The notes beneath the pieces are model-generated. The model was not told the origin of the DNA and searched no databases. It saw nothing but the letters and a program-made list of their open reading frames with translations. A DNA stretch of 64,000 nucleotides. Source: Mya arenaria (taxonomy: Eukaryota; Mollusca; Bivalvia; Myida; Myidae). Made by a program: the position numbers and the translations under genes. Positions 22,701 to 34,022 of this stretch are shown one piece after another; position 1 is the stretch's first letter, and each line of letters begins with the position of its first letter. The stretch spans positions 34,526,598 to 34,590,597 of the forward strand of contig NC_069138.1 of assembly GCF_026914265.1 (NCBI RefSeq). Reading direction: 5' to 3'.

Positions 22701-23950
22701 GGAAACGGTAACATTTTATTGTCAAATTCTCGATCAGTACATGTATATTGAATATACATTTTTCGTACTTTTGTTGATAATTATTCAAATCATGATTGCA
22801 TTGTTTTGTGTTATCCCTAAACAAACTTTATTCTTGATGTATATTAAGCTGTCAAACAGGAAAGTATCTTTCGCATTTTACTTTGATGTTTTTTTTATTA
22901 TTTACACAGACATGGTGAGAGTCTCAGACAAATGTCATGGGAGACTCTGTTCACAGATGAGGAGGGATTGGCCTCAATATTCATGGTAATAGAGCTGCCC
23001 CAGAGCTTACCACCGACGACTGTTTCATGTGAAGGGTCGTTTTCGCAGATGAAACTTCTGAAGACATCTAGGCGCCTTCGTCTAAATGCATCAACATTAA
23101 ATACACTGATGCAGGTGAAAATCTTGTCCCCAGAGGTGAAGGACTTCAACCCTGCTTGTGCTATAGATCTGTGGATGGTATGCTTTTACTATTAGGGCTT
23201 TATAATTCACCTCCTGTAATAGGGTTTGTTGCTTTTGGGTCATTCAACTTATGTTATATTTGATTTACATAGGAATAATATGGATCCTCGTAGATGAACA
23301 TTACCCGTTTGACATTTCTCATTAACATTTCAGGCGGATGCAATGAAACCACAAGGTATGCGAAGGGTCAGTTACATGCGGAGACCAAAAAATGCTGCAA
23401 AACCTATAGAAGGTAATCTCCATTACTTTTTTTACAGGATAAAACAAAGCAGATATAATGATAAATTCAATATTAACAAATTTCACACAATTTTTATTTT
23501 ACTCACTATTCTGTATTTTAACAAGCAACCCAACAAACACCTAGTGAAGAGGCCGAGTCCACGATGGTTCAAGAGCCCAGAACAAGTGAAAAACCAGACT
23601 CTTTGGAGGACCCCCTTCCCATGGTTATGGATGAAAATGGTACGGTTTCTTGAAAATTTCATTTTATGTATAAATTGACATTTTTGTGCTATTAATGTTC
23701 ATTAAAGTGATACCACAGGGTAAATAACTAATATTTTTGCTTTTAAAATAATGCTTGCATTTAGATAGACTGGACTTTGATCAATTCCAATTACTACTTT
23801 TATATTACAGAACACAAAGATTCTGATGGAAGTGAGCAATCTGGGAGTGATGATGATGATGGTGACTCCGACTATCATAGTGACTTTCAGGATGAGGATT
23901 CAAACCTAGAAAAAATGTTCTTCTATGCGAAGAAAAATCTTGATATCTAA
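19727..23950 (+). CDS. hAT-transposase-derived gene, nine inferred exons
   Basis: Inferred exons: 19727-20499, 20707-21164, 21389-21507, about 21811-22105, 22577-22707, 22910-23177, 23334-23412, 23526-23639 and 23811-23950. The order is a TTF/BED-like zinc finger (CKVCQEYM..GCSNLK..H), then an RNase-H-like core with LLDGSTD, SDGASNMTG, NVHCLVHRLE and TRW. A hAT dimerisation segment follows (TTVSCEGSFSQMKLLKT), then an acidic, serine-rich tail ending MFFYAKKNLDI. It resembles the ZNF862/KIAA1586-like branch. Terminal exons join in perfect phase. Two inner joins (into about 21811 and into 22910) do not keep frame in my model, so it may be decaying or I have an exon edge wrong. No start codon precedes the zinc finger, so a 5' exon is missing. 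Terminal inverted repeats were not found. It is either an old intron-bearing transposon or a domesticated host gene. Confidence 0.65.
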
Positions 23951-24060
23951 CTGTCACCTCCTACATAAAAGACTCTATACAATTGGTCCAGAGCAATCGA
24001 GTCGAAGGATTGTATCATCATATACACCTCTTGTTATTGTATAACATGCTATGTTCATTA

Positions 24061-24066
24061 AATAAA
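24061..24066 (+). terminator. Polyadenylation signal of hAT gene
   Basis: AATAAA in ATTAAATAAACTG, 111 bp after the TAA at 23948-23950, with a second AATAAA shortly after (24079). The segment copied into kinase copy 4 ends just beyond it. Confidence 0.5.
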
Positions 24067-24090
24067 CTGTACTGTTAATAAATAATTATT

Positions 24091-24522
24091 ATCTGTCAAA
24101 AGTGTATCTTGTAAATTTAGTACCTAACCCTATGTGTATGTGATCAAATTAACTTTCACTAAAATGTACATAAAATTTTTGGTCCAGTCCTGCAATGTGA
24201 TAATGACTTTCGTACCTCTATTATTATTGACATCGTTCACACTATCCTTTTTATGTATTTGGATTATAGTCCCTTCCATCCACTTATCGGGTAAAACGCC
24301 CGAATTTAAAGTACAGTTGAATAAAACACATGCATGCAGATAGTATATCTATACTTTCTATGATATAGTTATTCAATATACACAATCACATGCCACAGTG
24401 GTTGGTATTTGTTCATATTATCCAGTAAGAAAGCCCGCTGCTTTAGCTGCTTAATTCCTATTTAGTCATTAGTTGGTTAATTAAATCGGTTATTTAGAGG
24501 TTCGCGCACACGCACTGTCTAG
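24091..24522 (+). other. Spacer and 5' flank of kinase copy 4
   Basis: 24091-24470 shows nothing recognisable. From about 24480 (GTTATTTAGAGGTTCGCGCA) it is a diverged version of the kinase promoter region at 2330 and 15140. Confidence 0.5.
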
Positions 24523-24530
24523 TATAAAAG
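24523..24530 (+). promoter_or_regulatory. TATA box of kinase copy 4
   Basis: TATAAAAG in CTAGTATAAAAGGCATTTGC. It is the most diverged of the three promoters, 277 bp upstream of the corresponding ATG at 24800. Confidence 0.55.
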
Positions 24531-25573
24531 GCATTTGCGGTCACATTAAGTAAGGTATAGTTTATATTTGCTTTACCTTACAACTAACTCGGCAAAAGGT
24601 TTACGCAACAAAAACAATAAGTTTCACTTGGTAGCTAAGGATTAATATACCAACGATAAAGATGATATTCCAGCATCAAAACTAATGGTTTTGTTTGTTA
24701 ACAGATAGCTCATTTATGTGTTATGCTGCAGCAAACGATTTTTATATATGTGCTTGCTCGTCGTCAAACACTTATTCGTAAACATATTAAGTTGTGATGA
24801 TGATTCAGAAAAGAAAAGCATTGATGAAAAGGTTGTTACACTATTGGTTCTGTGGGCTGTTTTGTTTCTGACAAATACAGTCAAGGATATAAATATTCAT
24901 ACTGAGCGGAAAGTATTTTGTGCTAACTTTGCATACCGATCTTTTAATGAAACACCTAATAATACATCGGTGCAAACATCAAATCTGCAGAGACCACGCA
25001 CCATCAAGATGGATCTTGGTATGGTGGCAAACGATGTACCAAAAGTACCAGCAAACGATCACCATGACAACCCCAAATCACTAGGTGATTTTCAAAACCA
25101 AAGAATGAAATTGTTTCATTTTCAGAAATTCAGAACTATACTATAAACTCTTCGAATATAAATGAGGTAAAGGTTATAAAGCTGGTCGGAAGGGGAGTTG
25201 ACAGAGTATCATTCCTCGGGATGTATAAAGGACAACACGTCGTGGTTAAAACTATAGTCAAAGAGATAGATAATTCTTGCATTAAGTTATTCGAGGACTA
25301 TGAACACCAATCAGTTGTTGAAATGGCCGATGCAGTAAGAAGTGGATGTAAAAACCAAGCAATGCAGCAGTTCCTGTTAGAAATAATATATCACACAGTT
25401 ATAAAGTCGGAAAGTATTGTACAAATGTTGGGATTTTGCCTCCATAGGGTTCCGGATACATTCACACCTAAGCTATTAAGAAATCTTAATTTTGTCGGAC
25501 AACCAACACTTGCTAGTATAACTGAATATGGGAACACAACCACCATAGACCGTCTTCAAGCAATGTCTTTGAA

Positions 25574-26329
25574 GCGGATGCAATGAAACCACAAGGTATG
25601 CGAAGGGTCAGTTACATGCGGAGACCAAAAAATGCTGCAAAACCTATAGAAGGTAATCTCCATTACTTTTTTTACAGGATAAAACAAAGCAGATATAATG
25701 ATAAATTCAATATTAACAAATTTCACACAATTTTTATTTTACTCACTATTCTGTATTTTAACAAGCAACCCAACAAACACCTAGTGAAGAGGCCGAGTCC
25801 ACGATGGTTCAAGAGCCCAGAACAAGTGAAAAACCAGACTCTTTGGAGGACCCCCTTCCCATGGTTATGGATGAAAATGGTACGGTTTCTTGAAAATTTC
25901 ATTTTATGTATAAATTGACATTTTTGTGCTATTAATGTTCATTAAAGTGATACCACAGGGTAAATAACTAATATTTTTGCTTTTAAAATAATGCTTGCAT
26001 TTAGATAGACTGGACTTTGATCAATTCCAATTACTACTTTTATATTACAGAACACAAAGATTCTGATGGAAGTGAGCAATCTGGGAGTGATGATGATGAT
26101 GGTGACTCCGACTATCATAGTGACTTTCAGGATGAGGATTCAAACCTAGAAAAAATGTTCTTCTATGCGAAGAAAAATCTTGATATCTAACTGTCACCTC
26201 CTACATAAAAGACTCTATACAATTGGTCCAGAGCAATCGAGTCGAAGGATTGTATCATCATATACACCTCTTGTTATTGTATAACATGCTATGTTCATTA
26301 AATAAACTGTACTGTTAATAAATAATTAT
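25574..26329 (+). mobile_element. Displaced copy of hAT gene 3' end
   Basis: It matches 23334-24089 at a constant offset of 2240 bp, and I saw no difference. It contains the last three exons, both introns and the polyadenylation region. The left edge coincides with the 3' splice site of hAT exon 7. The overlap with kinase sequence is GCG at the left edge and a single T at the right. There are no terminal repeats, so it was not moved by transposition. Retained introns exclude an mRNA retrocopy. Confidence 0.95.
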
Positions 26330-26706
26330 GACAGAGTATCATTCCTCGGGATGTATAAAGGACAACACGTCGTGGTTAAAACTATAGTCAAAGAGATAGA
26401 TAATTCTTGCATTAAGTTATTCGAGGACTATGAACACCAATCAGTTGTTGAAATGGCCGATGCAGTAAGAAGTGGATGTAAAAACCAAGCAATGCAGCAG
26501 TTCCTGTTAGAAATAATATATCACACAGTTATAAAGTCGGGAAGTATTGTACAAATGTTTGGATTTTGCCTCCATAGGGTTCCGGATACATTCACACCTA
26601 AGCTATTAAGAAATCTTAATTTTGTCGGACAACCAACACTTGCTAGTATAACTGAATATGGGAACACAACCACCATAGACCGTCTTCAAGCAATGTCTTT
26701 GAAGCG
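26330..26706 (+). repeat. 377-bp direct duplication of kinase sequence
   Basis: It repeats 25200-25576 at an offset of 1130 bp. I see only two substitutions (in AAGTCGGAAAG versus AAGTCGGGAAG, and ATGTTGGG versus ATGTTTGG). The two direct repeats bracket the displaced hAT segment like an oversized target duplication. Confidence 0.9.
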
Positions 26707-27701
26707 AAGATTACAAGTGAGCAGGGACTTAGCACCTTTGCTGGTCCAGACAAATTATACGGCGATTGGGCCGATAACATTGATAGATTTTGAAGCGAAA
26801 CATTTTCTTTTTGTTAATGGTAGAATGAAAGTCTTCGATCTTGGTTTATATTACCATGGCCATTCCCCATGATGCCCACAGAGTAACAACAGCTTCAAAT
26901 ACTGGCATACAGAACATACTGTCAGCAATAACACCTGTCTTTACAATATACCTTGCACTGACGGGACATGTAATGGACTCCATTACGTCGTTAACTCAAT
27001 GCTCATAGTAAATAGTCTTATTGAACCTCTGTTGGGTAAAACCTTTGTCACTAAGATACCAAAACTGCACTTTGTTTTTGACGTCTAAAGGGATTATTTC
27101 TCAAATCAATAAAACACTCGATTTCCTTTAGGGCCAGGGCCTGTCATGAGAGTTGAGGAGATGTCAGGATGTGTGTTGAAGACTATAAATGTTGCTGCTT
27201 CAATATTGTATTGTTGCTGTAGAATGCCTGTTGCATGAAAAATGCTTGTCATTAAGAACTGTTAAAACTTTTTGTTTGCGAGTTCGTATCATGGGTTCAA
27301 TGTTTAATTTTGCAAAACTCAATCAGATTAAGAGTCAAAAGTTGTGCTTTTAGCCCTAGATTTTATCTTCATAAATAAATATATACTTTTCAAAGCAATA
27401 AGAATAAACAGAGTAAAATATACGGATTGCTAATTATTTTTGCATTCATGCAATATATGTTGCGAGCTTGCAAATCAATGGATGCTTTCGAGGAGAATAC
27501 AATGTAGCACATGGCAAATGCAAAAAACGGCTTTTAATCATACAAAGCCATCATAATATGTCACACATATATTGCTAAGACACTGGTCAGAGGAAATCAA
27601 TGGCAACTGCTTTGTCTCCTCCCCGTCACAATTTCTATTTACATAACCTTTTAGGGCATGCCAATATGTATGAATAAAGTTTAATACATGTAGTGTCCCA
27701 A

Positions 27702-28168
27702 TAATGTTCAAAGAGTTAACGCGTTTCAATTTTCATGTTCAAAGTGTTATAATGTTTTAATTTTCATGTTCAAAGTGTTATAGTGTTTCGATATTCATGT
27801 TCAAATTGTTTTAGCGTTGTATTTTCATGTTCATTGTTGTAGCGTTTTAATATTTATGTTCAAAGTGTTATAGCGTTTAAATATCCATGTTCAAAGTGTT
27901 ATAGCGTTTAAATATCTATGTTCAAAGTATTATAGCGTTTCAATGTTCATGTTCAAAGTGTTATAGCGTTTAAATATCCATGTTCAAAGTGTTATAGCAT
28001 TTAAATATCTATGTTCAAAGTGTTATAGCGTTTAAATATCTATGTTCAAAGTGTTATAGCGTTTAAATATCAATGTTCAAAGTGTTATAGCGTTTAAATA
28101 TCTATGTTCAAAGTATTATAGCGTTTCAATGTTCATGTTCAAAGTGTATAGCGTTTCAATAGGCATGT
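27702..28168 (+). repeat. 31-bp minisatellite after kinase copy 4
   Basis: About 15 units, same first and last units as the copy 1 array (GTTCAAAGAGTTAACGCG at the start, TTTCAATAGGCATG at the end) but half its length. The TTTAAATATCC/TCT unit type groups it with copy 1, not with copies 2 and 3. Confidence 0.9.
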
Positions 28169-29350
28169 AAAAAGTTTTCAATATAAATGTATACAATATA
28201 ATACAGTATACATACCCCCGCTTTCGGTCTTTCACTAGAGTTTGATTGAGAATTTAGTTTCTTAAAACACTTCATAAAACATTTTCACAAAACTGCCGCC
28301 TGATGGAGCACTGTCAAGTCATTGTTTTGGAAACGGATTTGTCGAACTAATCACCTTATCAAACCCCGGTAATGAAACGAAGGCGTGGTTCTTTAAGTGG
28401 CATGGACTGCCATTTGTTTCATTTAAAATGGTGAAGATAAAGTTCATTGGACGCAAAATGTTGCCTTCCGATGTAGCATAGCATATATGACGTAATTTAT
28501 CACTTGTTAAACACACACTGTATTATTATGCTTTCATAATGCCTGCATGCAAATTGACTTAATACGTTATTTAGTTAGCATTGAAGTATAATACGCTATA
28601 AGATATGGAGTCGTTGGGTGAGGCTTCATTTTTGGATTGTTATTTCTTTAGGAAGTTTTGCTTCTAAATTATCAATTTAAAGTATAATTAAGCATTGCTT
28701 TAATTTAAAATGGGTATTTTAATGTATGATATATTTTTTTTAATTATCTTAGATCTTCTTTTAATGACCTGTTTGACATGTTATAAATTAGATATTAAAA
28801 GTCCTTGTAAACTTGTGTTATTGAAGTGCAAACTTCTTTTAAGAGTATAGAGGTTAGAATAAAACGTATATGTTTATATTTTGTTGGTATATTATTTTTC
28901 AGTCATACATTTACCTTGATGCACGCTATTAATTACTTCTGAGGCGGACATTTGGGCGTGTGCCCCCCTTCCAAAAAGGAGCCCCATATTAGTTTTGGTT
29001 GTTTCCCTATTTTCGACTAAAACAATAACAACAGCAGAGAAGTATAGGCTCATTCGGAGCTCCTCGGCCATTTTTATCGAAAACAACATCGGATGTATGT
29101 GGACGGTTAGAAATCGGTACACTTTAACTACGCTGCAAGTAGAAAGTTCAGTGTAACGAGCACACTTTTAGATTACACAACACCATTGTAATTTTCTCTA
29201 TAATTCAATATGAAATGATCGTATTTAGACAACATTTCAAGGCATTTCGAGCGAATGCAGACTATGATTACCATTGTATATTCATTACAAGCATTAAATA
29301 ACCTAATTAAATAAAAACGGGGGTCAAGTTATTCATAAACAAATCTACCC

Positions 29351-29578
29351 GCTTGAAAAACAAACTCAAAATTGCTCAATCGATACCACACTTTCTAAAT
29401 TACCTTTCAATGTTAGGGCTGCACTAAATGCTTTAATCTTTATTCTAAATGATAAATCAAGCAAGAATAGATACTAAAGGTATGAAGCTTGAGCATATGA
29501 AAACATGTAAATAACTCGTAAAACATTTTTTTATATTGAGAATTTGACCTGACACATCATGGCTTCCTTACAAAACTT
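29351..29578. other. 228-bp indel between blocks L
   Basis: Present in copy B between AAATCTACCC and TAACTCTTAAAC, which are adjacent in copy A (6421-6442). There are no clear terminal repeats or target duplication, so it may be a deletion from copy A rather than an insertion in B. Confidence 0.7.
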
Positions 29579-30258
29579 TAACTCTTAAACATAAGGACGT
29601 AACAGACAGACCGACCCTGACTGTATCTAAAGGCATATCCGCCAGACGCTATCCCTTGGGAACGATTGACCATCTAAATATATAATCATTATGGACAAAA
29701 AGGAAGCACAAACAGACTCTAACGGACATATACAAATGCGTCCTATAAAAAAACTGGCGATATACTTATATGGAACAACGGCTACATTCGGTATGGCTGG
29801 AATCCTCGGAGAGGACTCGCGCGAATATATTTATATTTAGATACACATTTCTTAAACATTTAGAAAAGTGTACGCGCAAATATCTACAATAGCGCAAAAA
29901 TGATGTAAACGTTTTACCAAAGCAAACGATATGCGCAATATTGAATACTGACCTAGTGTACACCGAATAAAGTGCATATACCGGGGTTGCTGGCGATAGG
30001 GAATAAGATATTGGACATATAACTTTTACAGCGTCTGTGAAATAAAGCGATTTGGTTATATTTGAATATTTTTACACTCTGGTACTTTTCTGTACAAATG
30101 AAGTGACGTTCATTTTCGAATGAATGCCCCCGACAAATCACCGGCGTAGTAATTTCGGCGACCTACTTATTATGCAAATGTTAGTTAAGGGCATGCGCTA
30201 ACGCGCTTCAAGGGAATTGCCATTTTGAGCGGGGTATTTATGAATTTTATCATAAATT

Positions 30259-30445
30259 AGTCTTACTAACGCTCTACGAAAAAGAGGGATTTTTGCATTA
30301 AAAACAGTAAATATGGAAACCTGCGATTTGATTGTGTGTCAGCAGTCTTGTATCATTTATTTCCGGACATTAACGCAAAAATTGTCTGATTCTAAGACAA
30401 AAACTAACAGAGTTGTCGAAACGATCAGTCTGTGAGATTGCAGGC
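30259..30445. mobile_element. Decayed half of MITE family 1 (block L, copy B)
   Basis: Duplicate of 7117-7302, with the same truncated left side and the same CAGTCTGTGAGATTGCAGGC end. Confidence 0.5.
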
Positions 30446-30746
30446 TGGAAATGAAAATGATGATAACAGCACTTCTTTACAAGAAAAAACAACCTCACAC
30501 ATAATCAAAAGGAATTTAATATGAATATGCATTTTTTATTAAAAACTATATCATAAATTAAAAGTATCACAGACAAAGTCAAAAACGTAATGCAAATGAT
30601 GTATGTATTATTATGGCAAAATGTCTTGAGTCAATATCCAAGCAATTAAAATTCCAGTGACTCAGTTAATTTAAGTGAACACAATGTGGAAAAGTCATCG
30701 TAGTTGTCAACTGAGTACATATACTATTTAGTGCCAATGCCTATGT

Positions 30747-32467
30747 TTAAACTAAATTGATGTAATCGTCGTTGCTTTTGCTGCCATACAGTTCACCGTG
30801 AGTGAGGGTCGGCTTCGCCATGCACAGGCCGCGGCGGGGACAGGAGTTCCTCCGGCATACATGTAGACCTCCCTTGTCTGAAAACCAAATATGATACAGA
30901 TAGTGCTTGCCCAAATATAACAGTGCTTGCCAAAATATAACAGTGCTTGCCCAAATATAACAATCTCAACTCATAGTACCACAAAACATCAGAAGATATT
31001 CAAAATCATATGTTTTACACATGTAAGAGCGCATTCCCTCATAGATTATTTTGAAACAAACATGGTCAATATATCATGGAAATAATATATTTCAAAAGCA
31101 AGAAATGAACTTGAGTCCAAATTGTAATTTTGAGTTACTACTCAAGCATATTTTGTGTTCAAGAAAGAATGATATTTAAAATATTGAGCAATGATGTCTG
31201 TCAACATTTTTGAACAATGTTCTAATGTCGAAAACTAAGTTAAGCTTTAGGCCAAGGAATGACTTGAGTTTGTTCGCGATATTTGGACATAGGGTAGTGT
31301 TTACATACTGTCTCAAGTCTGAGTTCAGACTGAACACTCAAATCTTCATTTCTTTGTAGCTTAAATTCCATCTAGAACAGCATTGATGGTGAACTTTGCA
31401 AAAGTATATAACTATTTGAATAGTTTACTACGAAATGCATCTAAACACATTTCTATAAAAAGCTGTTATATTCCTTCATGAAAATGCTTTGCTGAGTCTA
31501 AGTCTGGATGCAGACTTGAGACTGAGAGTCTGTTCGTAATCATGGCACCTGGATGTGGGCTAGTTTTCAAATTAGCTTCTCTTTCGTGCTGAGACAAGTG
31601 TTTCCGGCAAAAAAGTTGACCGCCAATGTCTGACTTGCATATTAATAATAGTAGCAATACTGTTAGTCAGATAACTAATCATCTCAGGGGCTGCTGTAGC
31701 CAAAGTCCACTCGGCGCGAAAAAACAAACATGCGCAGGCCGCAGCTTAGGTAGGAGTGCTTCCGGTCATAGGTATAGACCTCCCGATTCTGTCAGACATT
31801 ACATTATGATAAAGATGGTGCATCTCATTTTTATGTGGCCATTGTCCGCCCTGGAACATGTGCGTCCGGCATAGGCACAGTCCATCCGTGTCTGGAAAAA
31901 TACAAAACCATTGATAGTGATGGTGTTAGTTTTCGTTGTAGCCATCGTCCTTCCTGAATCCTGATACGAGTGCTTCCGGCAAAGATACAGATCGCCCGTA
32001 TCTGAAAAAAACAGCCTTTGTCCGCCCTAGTGCAAGTTCTTCTACAGTGCTTACGGTATACTATAGGTGTGGATCTCCAGTCTGAAGAAAACCATTCGTG
32101 TTTGCAACGAATGGCGATTTTATGTCATATGATGTCCGCGAGTTAGCAGTTTGATATATCAACACAAGTATCACAAACCCGAACAGTTTGATGCATCTAC
32201 CTCTTATAATTAACAGTCTTATTACTTGCCCAGTCTACTTTCATTATTAAAAATTCATTATATCTAGACATTAGGATGCTTTTAAAAATAGTTACTCACA
32301 GGGAGCATATATGGCGTCAACCTTGTGCAAGCTGTTGAGGTCGACCCCGTTGTGCTTAAGGGCGGCTTCTGCATACTTGTTCGAGAGCAGCCAGACCACG
32401 CTGTTTCTGGTCCTCTTAACCGGGGCCATAAGCACACCACGGTCTCCACGATATTCCGGCGTCAAAC
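30747..32467 (-). CDS. Unrecognised minus-strand gene, two exons (block L copy B)
   Basis: Copy B of the 7602-9330 gene. Exon 32467-32300 (168 bp, phase 1 to 1) encodes the same soluble segment with few changes (for example YRGDRG for YRRDRG, SNKYAE for SNKHAE). The terminal exon is 30877-30747 (131 bp), with the CRRNSCPRRGLC tail and TAA. In this copy the DNA upstream is not interrupted by kinase sequence, so a complete gene would have to extend beyond 32467. I found no convincing earlier exon between 32468 and 35000. Decayed cassettes are present at about 31600-32080. The mostly conservative differences are consistent with constraint, but the sample is small. Confidence 0.35.
30898..30962. 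repeat. 20-bp tandem triplication
   Basis: CAGTGCTTGCCCAAATATAA is repeated three times with one substitution in the middle unit. Copy A has one unit at 7757-7778. It is a recent slippage event in copy B. Confidence 0.85.
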
Positions 32468-32754
32468 CTGAACGTGTATAATTTATATACATGCTTAAAG
32501 GAACGTCACATGTCCAATGTTCCCCATTTCTCCTTGTTTAAGACTGATAGCCAATTGAACATATGTATGGCTTGACCTTGGGACGAAAGCTTTGATGAGT
32601 GCTAATTAGACGTCACACTTTCCCCATGCGAATCTTTCTGTGAAGTTTGGTGAAAATTCGAATATAAAGGTACAGGTACAACTGAGACACGATAGCAATG
32701 GTCAGACGGACAGAGGTACTGCACTATGATACACCATGGAATGTCATAAATTGG

Positions 32755-33000
32755 ATACCCGTCATAAACCAACACGCAAGATATATCACAAAATACGGTA
32801 GTCTGTATTCTCATCCAGTGCAATACGGCTGTATTCCATTCTACTGAAGTCACGCCATAACAAGTTTTATTATATACCCATCATAAATCCACACGCAAGA
32901 TATATCACAAAATACTGTAATCCTTATTCCACTTCAGTGTAAAACGGCTGTATTCAATTCTTCTACCGTCACGCCACGTTTTATTGCGCGATTTTAATGA
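32755..33000. repeat. Two-unit tandem repeat of about 120 bp
   Basis: The stretch AAGATATATCACAAAATAC..GTA to GCCACG/GCCATAAC occurs twice (32778-32896 and 32897-32985). Copy A contains only the first unit (9641-9757) and is cut at the boundary between units. Confidence 0.7.
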
Positions 33001-33879
33001 CGTAATGAACAGTTTGTGTATATATACCACGTGATAAATAACGTCATTTATCCTGTCACCTGCATACAAATCGGTCCAATAACAAGGTGCCGTGTAAACT
33101 TTAGTTTATTAGGATAGTAGACCACGTGATGTTTATCTACAGTCAGGTGGTCATGTGACCGCGAAAACGAACTTCTTTTATATATTCTGCAATGTCAGAA
33201 GAAAAGCAGAACTGCCGTTTCAGTATCTTATCAATGGACCACTAACAGCCGACCTCAGCAATCACTCGCCCATAAAGTCCCATCATTATGCAAAATAATG
33301 ACACTGGCAAAACAATCGACCTGAAATCTTCATGAGATGTGAAAATCTTACCCCACCCGCAAATGCTGGAAACTGTGAAACAGCATTCAACGATACTCGT
33401 CGATAGTTTATTCCATTTCTGTGGTGAATGACAAAATCTCACTTACAACAGAAATGAATGATCTCTTTGCCGGTGCAGTTATGATCATTCAACACTATCA
33501 ACATCATTTAAATCCATTTAATATGTTGCGATTGTTTGTAAACACTCGTGATCTTTAATTTTGACCTGTGTACTGTACTCTGACTTGCGGAATAATTGTT
33601 ACATCATCAGATAATGTTCAGAGACTGATCCATGCTTATGCACGTTTAAAAGTATTTTTATGTTTTGAATTGATATTGACGTATTAAAATGCAATGACTT
33701 TGAATATAAACGTACTAAAAAAGTTGAACAGTTTTACGAACTATTTTGGGGGCGATTTAAACATGGATACCGAGTGTGATGACGTCAACAGGGAAAAACA
33801 GTTGTCCCCCTTACTTTTAAAGATTCTTATTAATTTTAAGGTTTTATAGCGTTTAATTAAACAAAGTAACAGGATAAAT
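33001..33879. other. Non-coding stretch, no gene seen
   Basis: No supported exon. A run of minus-strand open frame at 33242-33442 lacks a start context and splice partners. A CACGTGAT word occurs at 33124, among several CACGTG/ACGTCA-like words at 33000-33150. Confidence 0.4.
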
Positions 33880-34022
33880 AGAATACTAGGTTAGTGCCGT
33901 GGGTGGAGAAAGTTTATCTGGCTCGGCTGCGGATTTTATCGGGTTCGCCTTCGGCTCACCCGATAAATTCCTCCGCCTTGCCAGATAAACTTCCTCCATC
34001 CACGGCACTAACCTAGTATTCT
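33880..34022. mobile_element. Near-perfect 143-bp hairpin
   Basis: The left arm AGAATACTAGGTTAGTGCCG and following bases are answered by CGGCACTAACCTAGTATTCT on the right. Pairing continues inward with few mismatches through GTTTATCTGGC/GCCAGATAAAC and TTATCGGGT/ACCCGATAA to a loop at about CGCCTTCGG. There is no coding capacity. It is probably a foldback MITE, distinct from families 1 and 2. No clear target duplication. Confidence 0.8.

Larger units (their letters stand above)
24800..27149 (+). pseudogene. PKDCC-like: Broken kinase copy 4, interrupted by hAT exons
   Basis: It starts at the ATG matching copy 1 (MIQK). A one-base loss in the signal-anchor region (near 24832) shifts the frame, and the stem has lost sequence and frame near 25110-25145. 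The kinase domain then reads well from 25199 to 25576 (MYKGQHVVVKTI through RLQAMSLKR). There it is replaced by 754 bp of hAT sequence, after which the kinase restarts at 26330 by repeating the same 377 bp and runs on. A stop follows the DLG region near 26870. The stem is more diverged from copies 1 and 3 than those are from each other, so this is an older paralogue. It cannot yield a full kinase. Confidence 0.9.
28169..32878. repeat. Segmental duplication block L, copy B
   Basis: Partner of 5250-9762. It continues past the point where copy A is cut (AAATCCACACGCAAG, 32898), so B keeps the ancestral right flank. It contains the minus-strand exons at 30747-30877 and 32300-32467. 28169-30250 holds no gene I can support. 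Confidence 0.85.
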
